A model generated the notes under the pieces. It searched no databases. It was not told the DNA's origin and saw only the letters and a list, made by a program, of their open reading frames with translations. 64,000 nucleotides of DNA, taken from the NCBI GenBank assembly GCA_009792885.1, contig WMCF01000177.1:248001-312000 (forward strand), read 5' to 3'. Position 1 is the stretch's first letter; each line of letters opens with the position of its first letter. This stretch comes from Eremophila alpestris peregrina (taxonomy: Eukaryota > Chordata > Aves > Passeriformes > Alaudidae). A program made the translations under genes and the position numbers. Below, one piece after another: positions 26,967 to 38,431 of the stretch.

Positions 26967-27228
26967 CTGAAAGCAAACTCAGAGTCAGCCACACTTGGCT
27001 GATCCTCCTGCTCCTCCAGCAACCAGGAAACATCAAATATTCCTCCCTCATGGGCTCAGACCCTGCAGTCAGGAGACCCCAGCCCATCCCCAGGACTCCA
27101 TCACTGACTGCAAGCCTCATCTGCAAGGCAGAATTCCCCGGCACAAGAGCAGAGGATGGATGAACACACTTTTATGGAGGTTATCACCCAGTACCACATG
27201 GAGCAGGGCACAAACTCATGTCCCTCAC

Positions 27229-27385
27229 CTGAAACCAGTGGCTCCTCAGAGGTGAAAGAGCTCTCCTTGGCACTCAGGCTGCTGACAGAGGTCCGGTGGA
27301 TGCACTGGTAGTCGGCATCTGGCAGTGACAGTGACAGTGAGGAAGGTGACACCTTCCTCCACTTGCCCTCAGGGACGATCACCTC
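27229..27385 (-). CDS. GRAMD2A: GRAMD2A exon 10 (residues 218-270)
   Basis: A 157-bp exon starting EVIVPEGKWRKVSPSS, with a Ser-rich linker (SLSLSLPD). Donor GTGAGGG, acceptor CCCACAG. Confidence 0.93.
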
Positions 27386-28447
27386 CTGTGGGAACAGTCC
27401 TGGTGAGCCATGAATGAAACCAGCAGTGCCATGGATATGATGGGGATAAACTCAAACCTTACAGCATCTCCATGGAGCACCAGCACATTCAAAACATCAT
27501 TCTGAGGGAGAGCTGGTTTTCCATGATGGCTCCATGGGAATGCAGGTTCCTACTACCATAGAAAGACCTGCCCACACACCCCACACCTGCCCCAAATACC
27601 CGCTGCTGCCTCCTCCACCCCTTGAAGTTCAGGGCAGTCATCTGGAATTCTGCAGCATGCCCCAAAGAGGGGAAAAAAAGTGCCCCAAAAAGACAACAAA
27701 TCAAGTGGGGTGGCAGCTGGCACAGAGAGCGGCTCTCCCAATGGAGAGTTCCCAGGGCTGGAGCTGCCAAAGGGCTGCATCCCACTGAAGCACTGAAGAG
27801 ATGCTGCCATATCAGCCTGGGTCACTCCCAGTTCAGCCCTTGAAATTATTCCAGTCCCTGGGATCCCATGTCACCAGATCATGGGTGACATGCCACCCGT
27901 CACCCTCTGGTGTACCCCACTGTCACCTCCTGCACCCAGCCTGAGGCTCAGGACCAGCAGCCAGAGGACACTCTTCTCCAAAGGTGCAGGATGTGGCCCT
28001 CCGTGTTCCCTGGATCATGCCATGGTTCAGCCCTCCCCCACCATCCCACTCATCCCACAGATTTTTGGGTAACTCAACCACATTCCCAGCCTGTTATCCA
28101 CATTCCCAGCTGTGAACAGCATCAGCCGTCAGGGAGCAGAGTGGCACCATTTTCCACATCACTCTGAAGTTTTTCTGTCTATAAACAGAGTCACTGGCTG
28201 TGCTCAGCAAGGTCCTCTGGACCCATGTGCTCCTGCCAAGTCTGGGGATGAGGGTCCCAGAGGACAAGCCATGAAGGCAACAGGCACGTCCTTACACAAC
28301 CTTTGACACCAACAGAAGAACAGACTTTCCCGACTCTGAGCAGCCACCAGACAGTGTCAAACCCACCAAGGGGACCAGGCAAGCCCTCTCTACCCACAGC
28401 ATGAGGTCAGGGGGTCTCTCTTGTCCCAGAGCTGCCCTGACCCTCAC

Positions 28448-28510
28448 CAGTGACACAGAGTCCGGCTCATCCGACAGCTCCTTCAGACTCAAGCTCTTCT
28501 TACTGGAAAC
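28448..28510 (-). CDS. GRAMD2A: GRAMD2A exon 9 (residues 197-217)
   Basis: A 63-bp phase-0 exon, VSSKKSLSLKELSDEPDSVS. Acceptor ATCTAG, donor GTGAGGG. Confidence 0.9.
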
Positions 28511-29354
28511 CTAGATGGGGGGAAAGGACCAGGTATTACAGGGCCAACTCTCCCTGCTTCAGCCTCAGCCACAAAATGGCATTTGGGCTTTTCTGCTGAG
28601 ACTGAAGAAGAGCAGCTGCTAGATCTTATAATCACAGGGATTTGGGGCATGAGGAAAGGGCATTGCATCACTGCTTCCCATCACCAAAAACCCAGTGGGG
28701 CCATGGTTGAGCCACAGGCTTCCATGGACAGGATAAAACACCAGGGGGTAAAAGAAAGAAGGGTACATCTGGGCAGAACCCAGCACATTTCAAAGAATAA
28801 ATCCTCTAGTCTGGCAACAGGGCTGAATCACCCAAATCTCTGGCCTGGCACAGCTGGCACACACCATCCTGGGCAGGGCAGGGCTCCTGCACGGCTTCCC
28901 ACGTGCTTCAAAGTCAGGGAGAAGAGGTCCCCACAGTCATCCTCTCCAGCTCAAGGGCTGATAGGTGTCTTCCCCCACTTAATTTAAATTCATTTTTAAC
29001 TTTTTACCCTTTTTCCTCCCCTCAAAACTTTAGATCTGGGCAAAAGGCATCAATGTGCAGAGTGGCAGAACTAGTATTACCACCAGATTATAAATAATTC
29101 ATACCCACGCCCTGAGAGAGAGCAGAAACTCAGGGCTCTGCCTCATCCATGACCCAGAAAAGCCCACGGGGACAAGATGTGCCCAAGGCATGGCTCCTGC
29201 CCCTTTTCCCAGCCCTTGCTGCAGAGTAAGAATTCTGGGAATTTGAGAGCAGTCCAAAGCCTTGGAGGCAGTGATGAGAAGCTGTGCTCAGCCCAAAGGG
29301 CAGGTACAGAGCCTCAGGGCCACGGACACACAGTGGGACACAGAGTGGGGGTAC

Positions 29355-29426
29355 CTGCAGGTGGGTGCAGACTCTCCTCAGGACATCATAGACACTGTCA
29401 CGAGAGATGAGGGATACAAAGATGTA
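29355..29426 (-). CDS. GRAMD2A: GRAMD2A exon 8 (residues 173-196, end of GRAM domain)
   Basis: A 72-bp phase-0 exon, YIFVSLISRDSVYD then VLRRVCTHLQ, between acceptor CTTGCAG and donor GTACCCC. Confidence 0.95.
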
Positions 29427-30344
29427 CTGCAAGAGAAAGAGACGAGCTGTTGGGAGAGATTCCACCCATTCTGAGTCCAGTTCTCCACAGCCAGGGACAG
29501 GCAGAGACACCATGCCCTTGAATCTCCCCGTGTTCAGGAGCCACGTCTCCCCCACAGGCATTTCCCTGAAGAGTTTCCCTGCTGTTATTTTTGCAGCCTG
29601 CTAAAACCTGGACCAGATTTTTTTGGGGCCAGTCTTGCTCAGATGCTGCTACTACAGCTTTCCCATGCTCAACCCAGAGGGACATGGCAGCAAATGGTGC
29701 CAGGACCTACGGAAAGCATCCCCAGGGAGGGAAGGGACACAGGGCCACACTCACCATGCCTGACACAGAGCCCCTGGGTGATGTGCAGGGCAGCCACACG
29801 TGGCTTTGAATGCCCAAATCCTGCCCTGTGCCACTCCCTGCTAAAACCCACCTCCCAGCTTCCGCAGGAATAACTGCCTCCCAAAATCCTGCAGGAACAA
29901 CCCCCTCCCTGGCAGGGACAGGCAACACAGTGCTGGCAGCAGCACCCAGGCAGGCGAGGATTTGGACACACTACATCAGCTCACTGCAGCCAACAACATC
30001 CAACGGGATTTAAAAGCTGGAAAAGCAGCCCCGTATCCAAGTTTTCCACCAGCTCTGGCTGAATGCCAGCCCAAACCCTTTCCCTGCTTGTGTTTAAGGA
30101 GTTTAAAGGTTTTATGTGAGCCTGGCAGGGATTTGTCAGGCTCGGCCGAGTTTCACTTGGGCTTTGCTTTGTCCGGGAACAAAGTGAAATTCAGGAACAA
30201 AAGCAAAGCTGTGGTGTTTGCCCTGGCTGGCAGCCAGCTCAGAGAGCAGCACTCACTTCCTAACCAGGGATGGGAATCACTTCGTTCTCTGCTCTCAAAC
30301 CACATCCAGTTTGGATCTGGGCATCTGCTGGGTGCTGGTGTTAC

Positions 30345-30443
30345 CTTTCTGCTGGCAGTGGTGGTGATGGCCAGGCCATTGGGCAGCAGCCGAGCGGTCT
30401 TGTGCTTCTTTATCAGCTGTACAGACACCACTGGGATCACAAC
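30345..30443 (-). CDS. GRAMD2A: GRAMD2A exon 7 (residues 140-172, GRAM core)
   Basis: A 99-bp phase-0 exon encoding VVIPVVSVQLIKKHK and ARLLPNGLAITT. The basic run is in the lipid-contacting part of the GRAM domain. Acceptor CCTGCAG, donor GTAACAC. Confidence 0.95.
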
Positions 30444-31013
30444 CTGCAGGGCAGGAACACAGGGATGGACACAGCACAAGCATCATCCAGCCAGCCTCCC
30501 TAAGACCCACCAGGAGAGCCCCCATGCAAGCCTGGGGAGGGTGAAAAATAAGGCAGGCTGTTATTTTTGGCAAGGTAACTTTGCTGAAAACTCCAGCTTC
30601 TTTCAGGTATTTGTTTAAAGCATCACATATAAATAATTCAGTCCTTCAGCCCAGTTTTAAAGGAAGTCATTTCTTCCCAAGATCCCCGTCAGCCACAAGA
30701 CTAATGGGGAAACATCAGATTGTAAATCAAGAAGAAAAGGCAAGAGAGATTCAAATCTCGCCCCCCCTAAAACCTTTGATCTTCCTTCAAGCGCCATTGC
30801 GGCTGGAAGGAGGTTTTGCATCAGGGATTTTAAACCAAACCAGTATTTGGTTTCCCCAGGCTGATGCCACAGGACATGAGAGGGGGAGGCACGGCCGTGC
30901 TCCCCTTCCCACTGGAGCCTTCTGTTGGGGATTTTGGTGGTATTTGGGTGCAGGAGGGGATAAGCTGTGGTCACAAGCCCTGAGGGACAAGGGTGAGCTG
31001 GTGCCCGCATTAC

Positions 31014-31117
31014 CTTAATGTCCTTCCCAAAAAGGTTTGCGTAGAAGCAGAGCCAGTTGGGGGAGATGTAAAGCCTTCCCTGGATGAGGATGTCTCTCTG
31101 GAGCGCGCAGGAGCAAA
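31014..31117 (-). CDS. GRAMD2A: GRAMD2A exon 6 (residues 105-139, GRAM domain)
   Basis: A 104-bp exon with the most conserved GRAM signature, LYISPNWLCFYANLFGKD. Acceptor CTTGCAG, donor GTAATGC. Confidence 0.95.
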
Positions 31118-31198
31118 CTGCAAGGCAGAGAGAGAGCCGTGGCACTCCCCGTGCCAGATCCTGCCACCTCCATGCCCATCCCTCACCCTGCCACCCAC

Positions 31199-31271
31199 CT
31201 TTCAGCACGCTCTCCTCCGTCGGGATGTCCTTGAACAGCTTGTGGTACTGGGAGTTGTACTTGCTAGCAGC
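31199..31271 (-). CDS. GRAMD2A: GRAMD2A exon 5 (residues 81-104, start of GRAM domain)
   Basis: A 73-bp exon, KYNSQYHKLFKDIPTEESVL. Acceptor TTTTCAG, donor GTGGGTG. The final G completes a Val codon with exon 6. Confidence 0.93.
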
Positions 31272-31649
31272 CTGAAAACAAAGCAGAGCAAAGTTATCCG
31301 GTGACCTTGTCGATAAGGAGACCCAAAAATCCCTCTCCTGCAAGAAAACCTCCCTCTGCCCGCACCCGGGACCGGCGCAGGGGGGTCCCACCGGGCTGGG
31401 AACGGGAGCCCCGACGGATTAGAGGCAGGCTGGATGATCCAGCGCCCGGCGAAGGCTGCGCCATCCTCCCAGATGAACATTTCCCATAATATCTAGGGAG
31501 GCTGCCGAGCCTCGGCGAGGAGCCGGTTGTCTGCCGGGCTCATCTGCGGGTGGTTTATTTTGCCCAGCGGTTTCTCTCCTCCTCCTGTTCCCTTATCCGG
31601 GACACAGTGACAGCACTTGCTTTGCGCCCATCGCGCCGCGCCATCCAGC

Positions 31650-31657
31650 TATTTATA
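31650..31657 (-). promoter_or_regulatory. TATA box in GRAMD2A intron 4
   Basis: On the minus strand this reads TATAAATA followed by G, a consensus TATA element. CpG-rich sequence lies upstream (about 31660-31740) and downstream. It could drive a short GRAMD2A transcript starting near 31.62 kb, just before the GRAM exons. On the plus strand the same site reads TATTTATA. Function is inferred. Confidence 0.35.
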
Positions 31658-32575
31658 TTCCCGGCACCGCTTCAAAGCCCGCCGGCAGCCGCGGCAGGAG
31701 GCTCGGCAGGTCGGCCCCAAAACGCTCCCGGGGCCAAGGTAAAGCTCCAAAGCGCTTCAATGCCTTCCATAAATCTGCTCAACTGGTCCTGTAAGGCAGC
31801 TTTGTGCCCCCGGGATGCTCCCCAGGGAGCTGCCCCCCAAATTCCAAGGGAGGAGTTGCTCCGGCAGGATGCAGAGAAGGCTGGCACAGCAAGGCTGGTT
31901 TGTGGCAGAGCCTTGCTGCCCACAGGAACAAGGTCACCTTTGCTCTGCGCACCTTGTCAGCGGATGAGCCGGGCCCTAAGAGGATCAAGACTCAGCAGCA
32001 CCTGGAGTTGGCTCAGAGGCCTCCCAGAGGGATGCTGGGATGGTGGGGGTGCCAGTGGGAGCATTCCAGGAGGGCATTACCACCAAACACCCAAACACCC
32101 CCTGGTCCCAGCTCAAACCCACTGCTGGCCCTGCCACCCTCCCAGATGCCTCTGAGGAAAACAAAAACTGTTTTTTCTCCTCCATTTTCTTAATGGGGAA
32201 AGGCAAAATGCCACTTCCTGTAGCTCCTTCCTCTTCCAGAGCACCTCTTATCTGTAGATGGACCAAAACAATCTAGTTTGGGCAGGATTTGAACAACCAA
32301 AAGGGTTCAAATGGACAGAAATTTAACTGCTCTCAGTCAACATTTCCACTTTCTCCTTTGCTCTAGATGGAAAATCTTTGAAGCATTTGCAAGGCATAGC
32401 CCGGACCACACAAAACCATCACCAGGTCTCCTGAAATTAAACACAGGAGGCTCTGCCCCATATCAGAAGCTGCCTCTGCCTCCTTCAGCCCACACCTGAG
32501 ACCCCAGGTGGGCTCCTCCTGGGGCAAAAGGCTACAAACACACCAGCCTGGTCATTCCCAAAGCCAAAGGCTTAC

Positions 32576-32633
32576 CACTTCCCGCTGGCATTTCTTGATG
32601 TCCTCATCCTTGAGGGTTTCATTCAGGCGGAGG
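32576..32633 (-). CDS. GRAMD2A: GRAMD2A exon 4 (residues 61-80)
   Basis: A 58-bp exon, LRLNETLKDEDIKKCQREV, which matches the conserved EEIKKCGRE region before the GRAM domain. Acceptor CTTTCAG, donor GTAAGCC. Confidence 0.9.
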
Positions 32634-33363
32634 CTGAAAGGGAAAATGATAATCACCAGGTAAGCAAAGAGCCGCAGGTCTCTCACCCACTCCCTACAAC
32701 ATTGCAGTGTTGCTGCAATAAGACATTGCATATGAGACATGGAAAAATGTAAAGGACTGAAAAGAGATCCCAGGAAGCCGCATTTTGGGTGTCTCCATGA
32801 TTTACCATGGCACTGGGCATTGCTGAGGCTCAGCACTGGCTGTTGTGGGCTGATCTCTGATGAGAGCCAGTGAAGGCACCAGAAGCATGGTACCTCACAC
32901 ACATCCCAACTCCAGAGGAAGGAGCCCAGAGCTGACCTAGCAGCAGCTTGGGACGGGTTGTGAGCTGGAAATGTGCAGCTTTGATTGGGACAAGTATTCC
33001 TCAAGGAAAACAGAGGCAGGAGTTTGGGAATGTGCCTGAGGAGGAGGGTGGACTAAGCTTTGGCCATGCACAGGGACATCCATCCACATCCATTCCACAG
33101 ACAGATGAAAGGACAAACCATGGAAGGAGCAATATCCTACCAACAACCTCAGCAGTGAGAATACCATCCCCTTCCCCAAAGCCCTTTCAACTCCCTGCTT
33201 TATACCCACAATACTTCAGGGAGAAAACAAAGTTGGGCCCCCCCCCATGCCCTGCCCCAGTTGGCAGGCAGTATTCAGGGCTCAAAGGCAGCAGGAATGC
33301 CACAGCAGGAGGGAAAAGAGAGAACACTCAACCACAGACAGACCCCAGGATGCTGCTCCTCAC

Positions 33364-33477
33364 CTGCCGTCGAGGGAATCCAAACTCTTCTGCTTGTGGG
33401 ACACCTCCAGCCTCTCACGACCGTGCCTGGGCTCGGGGCTCTTCAGGGGAGCTGCCTTCTCATGCATCGGCGTGGCA
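33364..33477 (-). CDS. GRAMD2A: GRAMD2A exon 3 (residues 23-61)
   Basis: A 114-bp exon encoding MHEKAAPLKSPEP and later KQKSLDSLDG. It resembles the mammalian MHRKTASL segment. The ATG at 33467-33465 is a fallback start if exon 2 is wrong. Acceptor TCTTGCAG, donor GTGAGGA. Confidence 0.85.
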
Positions 33478-34316
33478 CTGCAAGAAGACACCTGTCAGCC
33501 CCCTAGGGAAAGGGGAAAAATGGGTCTGGAGCTGTAAATCTGTTCCTTTCAATCCCAGCCTGCACACAGACCTCTGAATCTGAGGCTCAAGGACAGCAAG
33601 AATATTTCTGCTATTTCTCAAGTCACGTGGAGAAGGAAAAAAAAAAAAAAAAGCCATTTTTCTGCCAGGGACTCCCCAGTGCCCACAACAGAGCAGCCAA
33701 ATTGCTGTGGCTCTCTGGGATAACACCCTGCAGAGCAGAGGCTCTCCTCCTTAAGGGCTGGAGGTTGGGACAGGAAAAACCACAGGTCTATGAAACTCCT
33801 TGGGGGGATGGATTTCAGCCAGGGTCCACTCCTCTCGGTCGGCAAAACCCCATCTTCCCAGGGCAGAGCCATCACCAGGCAGGTTACAGCCTGTTATTTA
33901 CCATTGGGACTGTTATCAGAGGTGCTTATCAGCAACGGCAGGCAAAGTAAACACGGGCCCAGCGCCGAGGGCAGGTTATCACCTGGCAGGCCACAAAGGT
34001 GACACTTCCACCCTCGGCAAACCAGCACTGGAGAGTGCTGCAGCACTGACAGACAAGCAGAGCACAATCCCAGGGGACCGGTGGCAGGGCAGAGCCAGCA
34101 AACAGGTACAGAGCCAGGGAGAGGAAATGATCCCAGGGACAGCACTCAGCTCACCAGGCAGGGGGTGATGCTGGAGCAGGTGGGGCACCGGCAGGACAGG
34201 ATGAGCGCCAGCAGGCAGGACAAGCACAGAGCTGGAGAGCATCCCAGTGCCTGTGGGGATGATGCCATGGCACTGCAGCACAGCCCAGGCCCAGGAGCCA
34301 ACCAAACTTCCTATAC

Positions 34317-34384
34317 TCTGAGAGCAGCTCCTTGGCCACCTGTACTTCCCTAGACACATCCTGCTCCTGCTCCAAGGGGCTCAT
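34317..34384 (-). CDS. GRAMD2A: GRAMD2A exon 2 with predicted start codon (residues 1-22)
   Basis: An acceptor TTTTCCTTCAG is followed immediately by ATG and the open frame MSPLEQEQDVSREV. The donor CAGA followed by GTATAG leaves two bases that join in frame to exon 3. The exon is not conserved with the human N-terminus as I remember it, and the donor is mediocre, so this is the weakest GRAMD2A exon. Confidence 0.55.
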
Positions 34385-36828
34385 CTGAAGGAAAACCTAT
34401 GGAAATAATCTCCCCCTGACTTGGGAAGAGCCAGGATTGGAGTGCTGGATCCCAGAAGCTGGATCTCAGCACAAATGGGCTGAGAGATGAAGCCATGTGA
34501 GCTCCCATATCCCCACAGCCTCAGACCCTGACCAAAACATTGTCTGGGTGCAATGGAGCCTGACTGACTCCCAGCTGGAGGCACAGGGAATGCTCCTACA
34601 GCAGATGACACATACATGGGGGCACAGGAGAACCAAAAAGAAGTCACTTGTGCCCTGTGGCTGGAAACAGGCTGGGAAAGAGCTCCTGGATCCCCACAGG
34701 CACTGTTGGTAAAGACCTGCCTGCACAGCCCTGAAGTGTGAGCACTGCAGGGATGGGATGGACAGGCCAAGCCCAAGGTTGTGGGTTTTATGAGCTCAGG
34801 TCAAAGGATGTGTCAGGAAGGGAAAGGAGACCTTACTGACAAGAAGCACCAGAATAACATCCCTTAGCATGGCACCAAAAGGTATTTTCCCTGCCTGACT
34901 CCTCAGGCATCCTCTGCCAGGGGATACCATGCTGCCCTGAAGTTGAAACTCCTGTCATGGAGGTACCAAAGCCTTCCTCTGCCCTTCTCCTGTGCAGGAA
35001 AAGGGGCTCTGACCTGATCTGGAGCCTCCTTGTCCAGAGCTCAGCATTCTCTGGCTTCCCTCACGTCATCCCTTAAATCCCCAAGCGCCTGCACTGCTTA
35101 ATCCGGGTGAGCGGATTTATCCCCAGCCAATGCTGACACCGAGGGGCACCACACGGGGACAGGGGAGAGGCAAAGGCATCAGAACCCCTCTGAGGTCACC
35201 AAACACACAGAAATCCCCTAAAATGAGAAAAAAACACAGGCTGGAAAGCACTTGGAAGCTCTGCATCCTTTTTATCTCTCCCTCTCATGGCCACCATCAG
35301 GGACAACTCCTGTGTTAAAATGATCCTTGACACAGCACTGGCAATGGGATGATCCAGGGAGAGTCTGGGGCTGTGAGGAGCATCCTCAGCTCCAGCAGGG
35401 ACATTGCAAGAGCTGCTTTGTCTCCTCTGTCCAGATCCTGCTCCATCCTGGCTCCTAGATGCATCAGAGATACACATCCAGAGTTTGGAAGCACAGGGCT
35501 CCTGGCACAGGGAGGTTTCCCTTCGAAGAGGTGCTTCCAAGTGGCAGCACAGTGAGGAAAACACTTTCTAGCAGCTCATGCTGTCACCATCCTCAAAGAA
35601 TTTGTTCAGCAGGAAGCTGCTCCTGAGGTAAACTCACCATCCCAAGTGTCCCAAAATACAAGCAGAACAAAAGCAGTTCACAGCTCCTGAGAGGAGGCAG
35701 AGAGGGTGGGTGTAAAAGTTCCCAGGAAAGTGAAAACAATCCAGCGATCTGGTGCCCCTTTGCCCATTCCTGACACCCTCTCCCCGCCCTCACTGACTCC
35801 CCGAACCCGAAGGTTTTGCCAGGCGAAACCCGGCGCTTCTCCCTCCCACGGGATCGGCGTCTCCCTTCCCTTACGCGGCGCTGGGATCCAGCCTGGAAAA
35901 GGTCCGGCGCGAGCCCCTCCGTCGGCGAGCGACTTCCGCTGGATCCCCTCCCCGCTGCCGGAGAGGCGCGGCGGAGGCCGGAGCGAGCCAGGCGGGGATC
36001 CCGCCTCCCAAGGAACCCCAGGAGCCTCAGAGCCGGAGGGAGGCACCGGCGAGCGGGCGGCCGCGGCCCGAGCGAGCCCGGGCGGGATTCGGCGAGCTGC
36101 CCTTGGTCCCGGCGTCCAAGGTCATTTCAGTCCCGCGTGTCGGAGCTGGAGCGGAGCCACCCCGGGATGCTGGAGGGGAACGGCCGGAGCCGAGCGGCGC
36201 TGGCAGGAGAGAATGAGGCGCGACGTCAAGGCCGGAGGGAACCCCGCGTGTCCCTGCCGCGATGTCCCCGGTGTTTCCCACCCCGGGAACGGGGGGTCAC
36301 GGCCGGGACAGAGCCGAGACCCCGGTCGCGGGATGTCCGCAGCGCCCGGGGCCCTGGGTCTCACCGGGAGCCGCTCCGAGCGCCCCGGGACACGGAGGGT
36401 GCACGGAGGGTGGTGACCCCCGGCCTGCGGGGCTGTGCGGGGCACGGTGGGACTGTGGGTCTCGGCCACCGCCGGGGCCGCGCCCGGAGCAGCCCCGCCG
36501 CAGGTCCCATCCCCGCCCACGCTCGGAGCCCCTCAGGCAAAGCCGGCGGGTCCCCGGCAGGCAGCGGCGGAACTCCTCCCCGGCCCGGCCCGGCCCAGCC
36601 TGGCCAGGCACGTCTCTTCAGGGAATGGGCGAGGGGCTGTCGGTGTTTCCGCGCTCCCCTCAGCGTGGCGCCGTAGACCGGGACAGGCCGAGGGGCAGCA
36701 CCGGCTCCGCGGCGGCGGCGGGAGGGACGCGTCCCCGGCACCCTGCGGCCCCGAGCCCCTTCCCGGTCCCAAGCCCCCTCAGCCCCGGGTCCCCCTCAGC
36801 CCCGGAGCCCCCCGAGCCCCCCCGATAC

Positions 36829-36900
36829 CTGCGCGCGGCCCCGCGCGCCCCGGCCTCCTCGCGCCGCCACGGCGCCCGCCCATTGGCCGCCCATAGCCCC
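36829..36900 (-). other. GRAMD2A: Candidate GRAMD2A 5'UTR exon 1
   Basis: Minus-strand exon ending at a good donor inside the island. If translated, its frame does not run into the exon 3 ATG, and exon 2 supplies its own ATG, so it is treated as non-coding. The upstream end is not defined. Confidence 0.45.
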
Positions 36901-37035
36901 GCCCCGCCCCCTTCTGCCCGCCCATTGAACGCACGCTGCCGAGCCCCGCCCCTTCTGCCCGCCCATTGGCCGCTCTCCGCCGAGCCCCGCCCCTTACCGC
37001 CCTCCCATTGGCCACCCAGCGCCCAGCCCCGCTCC
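36881..37035 (-). promoter_or_regulatory. Periodic CCAAT/GC-box array
   Basis: Four modules repeat about every 41-42 bp. ATTGG (CCAAT on the minus strand) lies at 36882-36886, a decayed ATTGA at 36924-36928, then ATTGG at 36965-36969 and 37007-37011. CCCCGCCCC GC boxes lie at 36897-36905, 36944-36952 and 36985-36993, with a decayed copy near 37027. This is a tandem duplication of an NF-Y plus Sp1-type module immediately upstream of GRAMD2A exon 1. Confidence 0.8.
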
Positions 37036-37115
37036 CGCCACACTGAGCACCACCTCCCGCCCACACAGGCCCCGCCCACCGCTGTGAGGGCCGGAGCCTG
37101 GCGGGGTCCCGGCCT

Positions 37116-37148
37116 TTAAAGGGGCCGCGGCTCAGCCTCTTAAAGGGG
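37116..37148. promoter_or_regulatory. Paired TTAAAGGGG elements
   Basis: TTAAAGGGG followed by CCGCG occurs at 37116-37124 and again at 37140-37148, 24 bp apart, at the upstream edge of the GRAMD2A island. A similar pair sits upstream of PKM (57790 and 57820). Confidence 0.6.
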
Positions 37149-37159
37149 CCGCGCGTGGG

Positions 37160-37745
37160 GCAAGCTCCGGGATTCCCCCATCCCGGGCGGGTCTCAGGGC
37201 ACTCTGAGAAGACCTTTGTGCTCCCGGGGAAAACCAGCCTGGGTGTCAGTCAGGCCCCAGGTCCCCTCTTGGCTCTCTCCCCCAAGCAGGGAAACCCCAT
37301 TGGCAACAGGCCCCCGCAAAAACCCCTGTAGGCACCCAGCGCTACTGCCTCCTCCTTCGGCCCCCACCCCACTCCAACAGATGCCTCCAGCCCTGCCTTG
37401 AATCCCCAACTCCTGTAGAGCCCCTCCACTAGAGACCCCCTTCAGCCCCTGTAAGCACCCCCAATCCCAGCAAACTCCTCCACTGGCACCTCTCCAAAGT
37501 GCAGCACATCCCCCCAGCCCCCACAGACCCGCACACCAGACCCCCCAATGCCTGCAGATCCCAGACCAGACATCCCAAGCCCTGCAGACTGCTTCACCAG
37601 ATGCCCACCCCAAACCCTAAGCACCTTCCCACCCTTGCAGACCTCCCCAGCTCCTGTAGCCCTTCTGCACCACATCTCTTCCTACCCCTGCAGACCCCTC
37701 ACCAAGCCCCAAGGAGCAGCTCAGCCGGGCAGGTGCTTCAGCTTC
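37160..37745. repeat. C-rich degenerate minisatellite between PKM and GRAMD2A
   Basis: The short gap between the PKM 3' end and the GRAMD2A promoter is filled by degenerate repeats built on CCCCTGCAGACCCC-like words. No gene is seen. Confidence 0.6.
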
Positions 37746-37747
37746 TC

Positions 37748-37753
37748 TTTATT
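37748..37753 (-). terminator. PKM: PKM poly(A) signal
   Basis: TTTATT on the plus strand (AATAAA on the PKM strand), about 680 bp beyond the stop codon. It sets the PKM 3'UTR at about 37735-38431. The PKM 3' end is then only about 0.6 kb from the GRAMD2A promoter island. Confidence 0.75.
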
Positions 37754-38267
37754 GATGGACAGTTGTGCTCTCCAACCCCAGGGCCCATCAGAGTGCTGGG
37801 TGAGGGGGGGGTCTCTGGGGTGGTGAGGGGACACGACTAACACAGGAGACAACGCTGAGAGGGGAGCACGGGAAGTTCTGTGCGTGGAGCCAACACCTTT
37901 CCCCTGCCCCCATCCCTGAAACAACCAGCTCAGAAAGGCTGGATCTGCCTTGGATTGGGTCTGGGGAGGCATGTGGCCATACAGGAGGGGGGAGTAGCAG
38001 CTTGCCTCGAGCAAGGAGGGGTCCAGCAGAACCGCTGGCCACACATTGCCTCTCCCCTTCCCCAAAACCCCACAGCAGGGCCAGGGAAAGGGACATTTCA
38101 CACCCCGAGGACAGTCACTAGGAAAGAGGAGTCCCAGCAGCACGCAGGAACCTCCTATGCTGACTCCAACACACATCAAGGCAGGACTTTAACTACAGGG
38201 AGAGGTTTTTTTTAAAAAACTAAACACTTCAAGTATAACTTTTTTAGTGATTTAAGGTCTCTTGCCC

Positions 38268-38285
38268 CTGCTGCTGCTGCTGCTG
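38268..38285. repeat. (CTG)6 repeat in PKM 3'UTR
   Basis: Six CTG units on the plus strand, so a CAG run in the PKM mRNA 3'UTR. Confidence 0.85.
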
Positions 38286-38431
38286 CACTGGGTAGTGTTT
38301 AGCAACCTACATCCACTCTAGGGACAAGGAGAACAGCGCAAGCGATGGCTTGGTCTACTGCAAGGGGAGACAGAGCAGAGGGAGGGCAGTGGGAGGGGAG
38401 GAGGGCAGGGGCAGGAAGGCCCAGTGGGCGC

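Larger units (their letters stand above)
26662..36900 (-). other. GRAMD2A: GRAMD2A gene, ER-plasma membrane contact-site protein
   Basis: Eleven coding exons on the minus strand join in frame to a predicted 339-residue protein (human about 354). The protein has a short variable N-terminus (1-80), a GRAM domain at about 85-196 (KYNSQYHKLFKD, LYISPNWLCFYANLFGKD, the basic stretch IKKHKTARLLPNG, YIFVSLISRDSVYD), a Ser/acidic linker (197-297), a hydrophobic segment at about 299-316 and a short basic tail ending GHRR. Family knowledge: GRAMD2A is anchored in the endoplasmic reticulum by its C-terminal helix and binds plasma membrane PI(4,5)P2 through GRAM; it lacks the VASt sterol domain of GRAMD1. 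A non-coding first exon lies in the CpG island (donor after 36829). Exon 2 opens with ATG directly after an acceptor. All junctions keep frame, except that exon 2 is less certain. Confidence 0.93.
35810..37160. promoter_or_regulatory. GRAMD2A: GRAMD2A CpG island
   Basis: Very CpG-rich sequence spanning the GRAMD2A first exon (donor CGCAG followed by GTATCG after 36829, minus strand) and about 1 kb of intron 1. Long open frames here on both strands (up to 286 codons) are composition artefacts: they have Arg/Pro/Gly-rich, low-complexity translations and overlap one another. Confidence 0.7.

Noticed and set aside
29962..30618. 218-codon plus-strand frame
   Set aside because: Antisense shadow over a conserved GRAMD2A exon; its translation shows no domain.
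33637..33654. Poly(A) runs (33637, 41034, 50685) as tails of processed pseudogenes
   Set aside because: No gene-like sequence or target-site duplication precedes them.
35816..37119. Two open frames of about 285 codons on the plus strand
   Set aside because: Composition artefact of a CpG island: Arg/Pro/Gly-rich, mutually overlapping, no recognisable domain.
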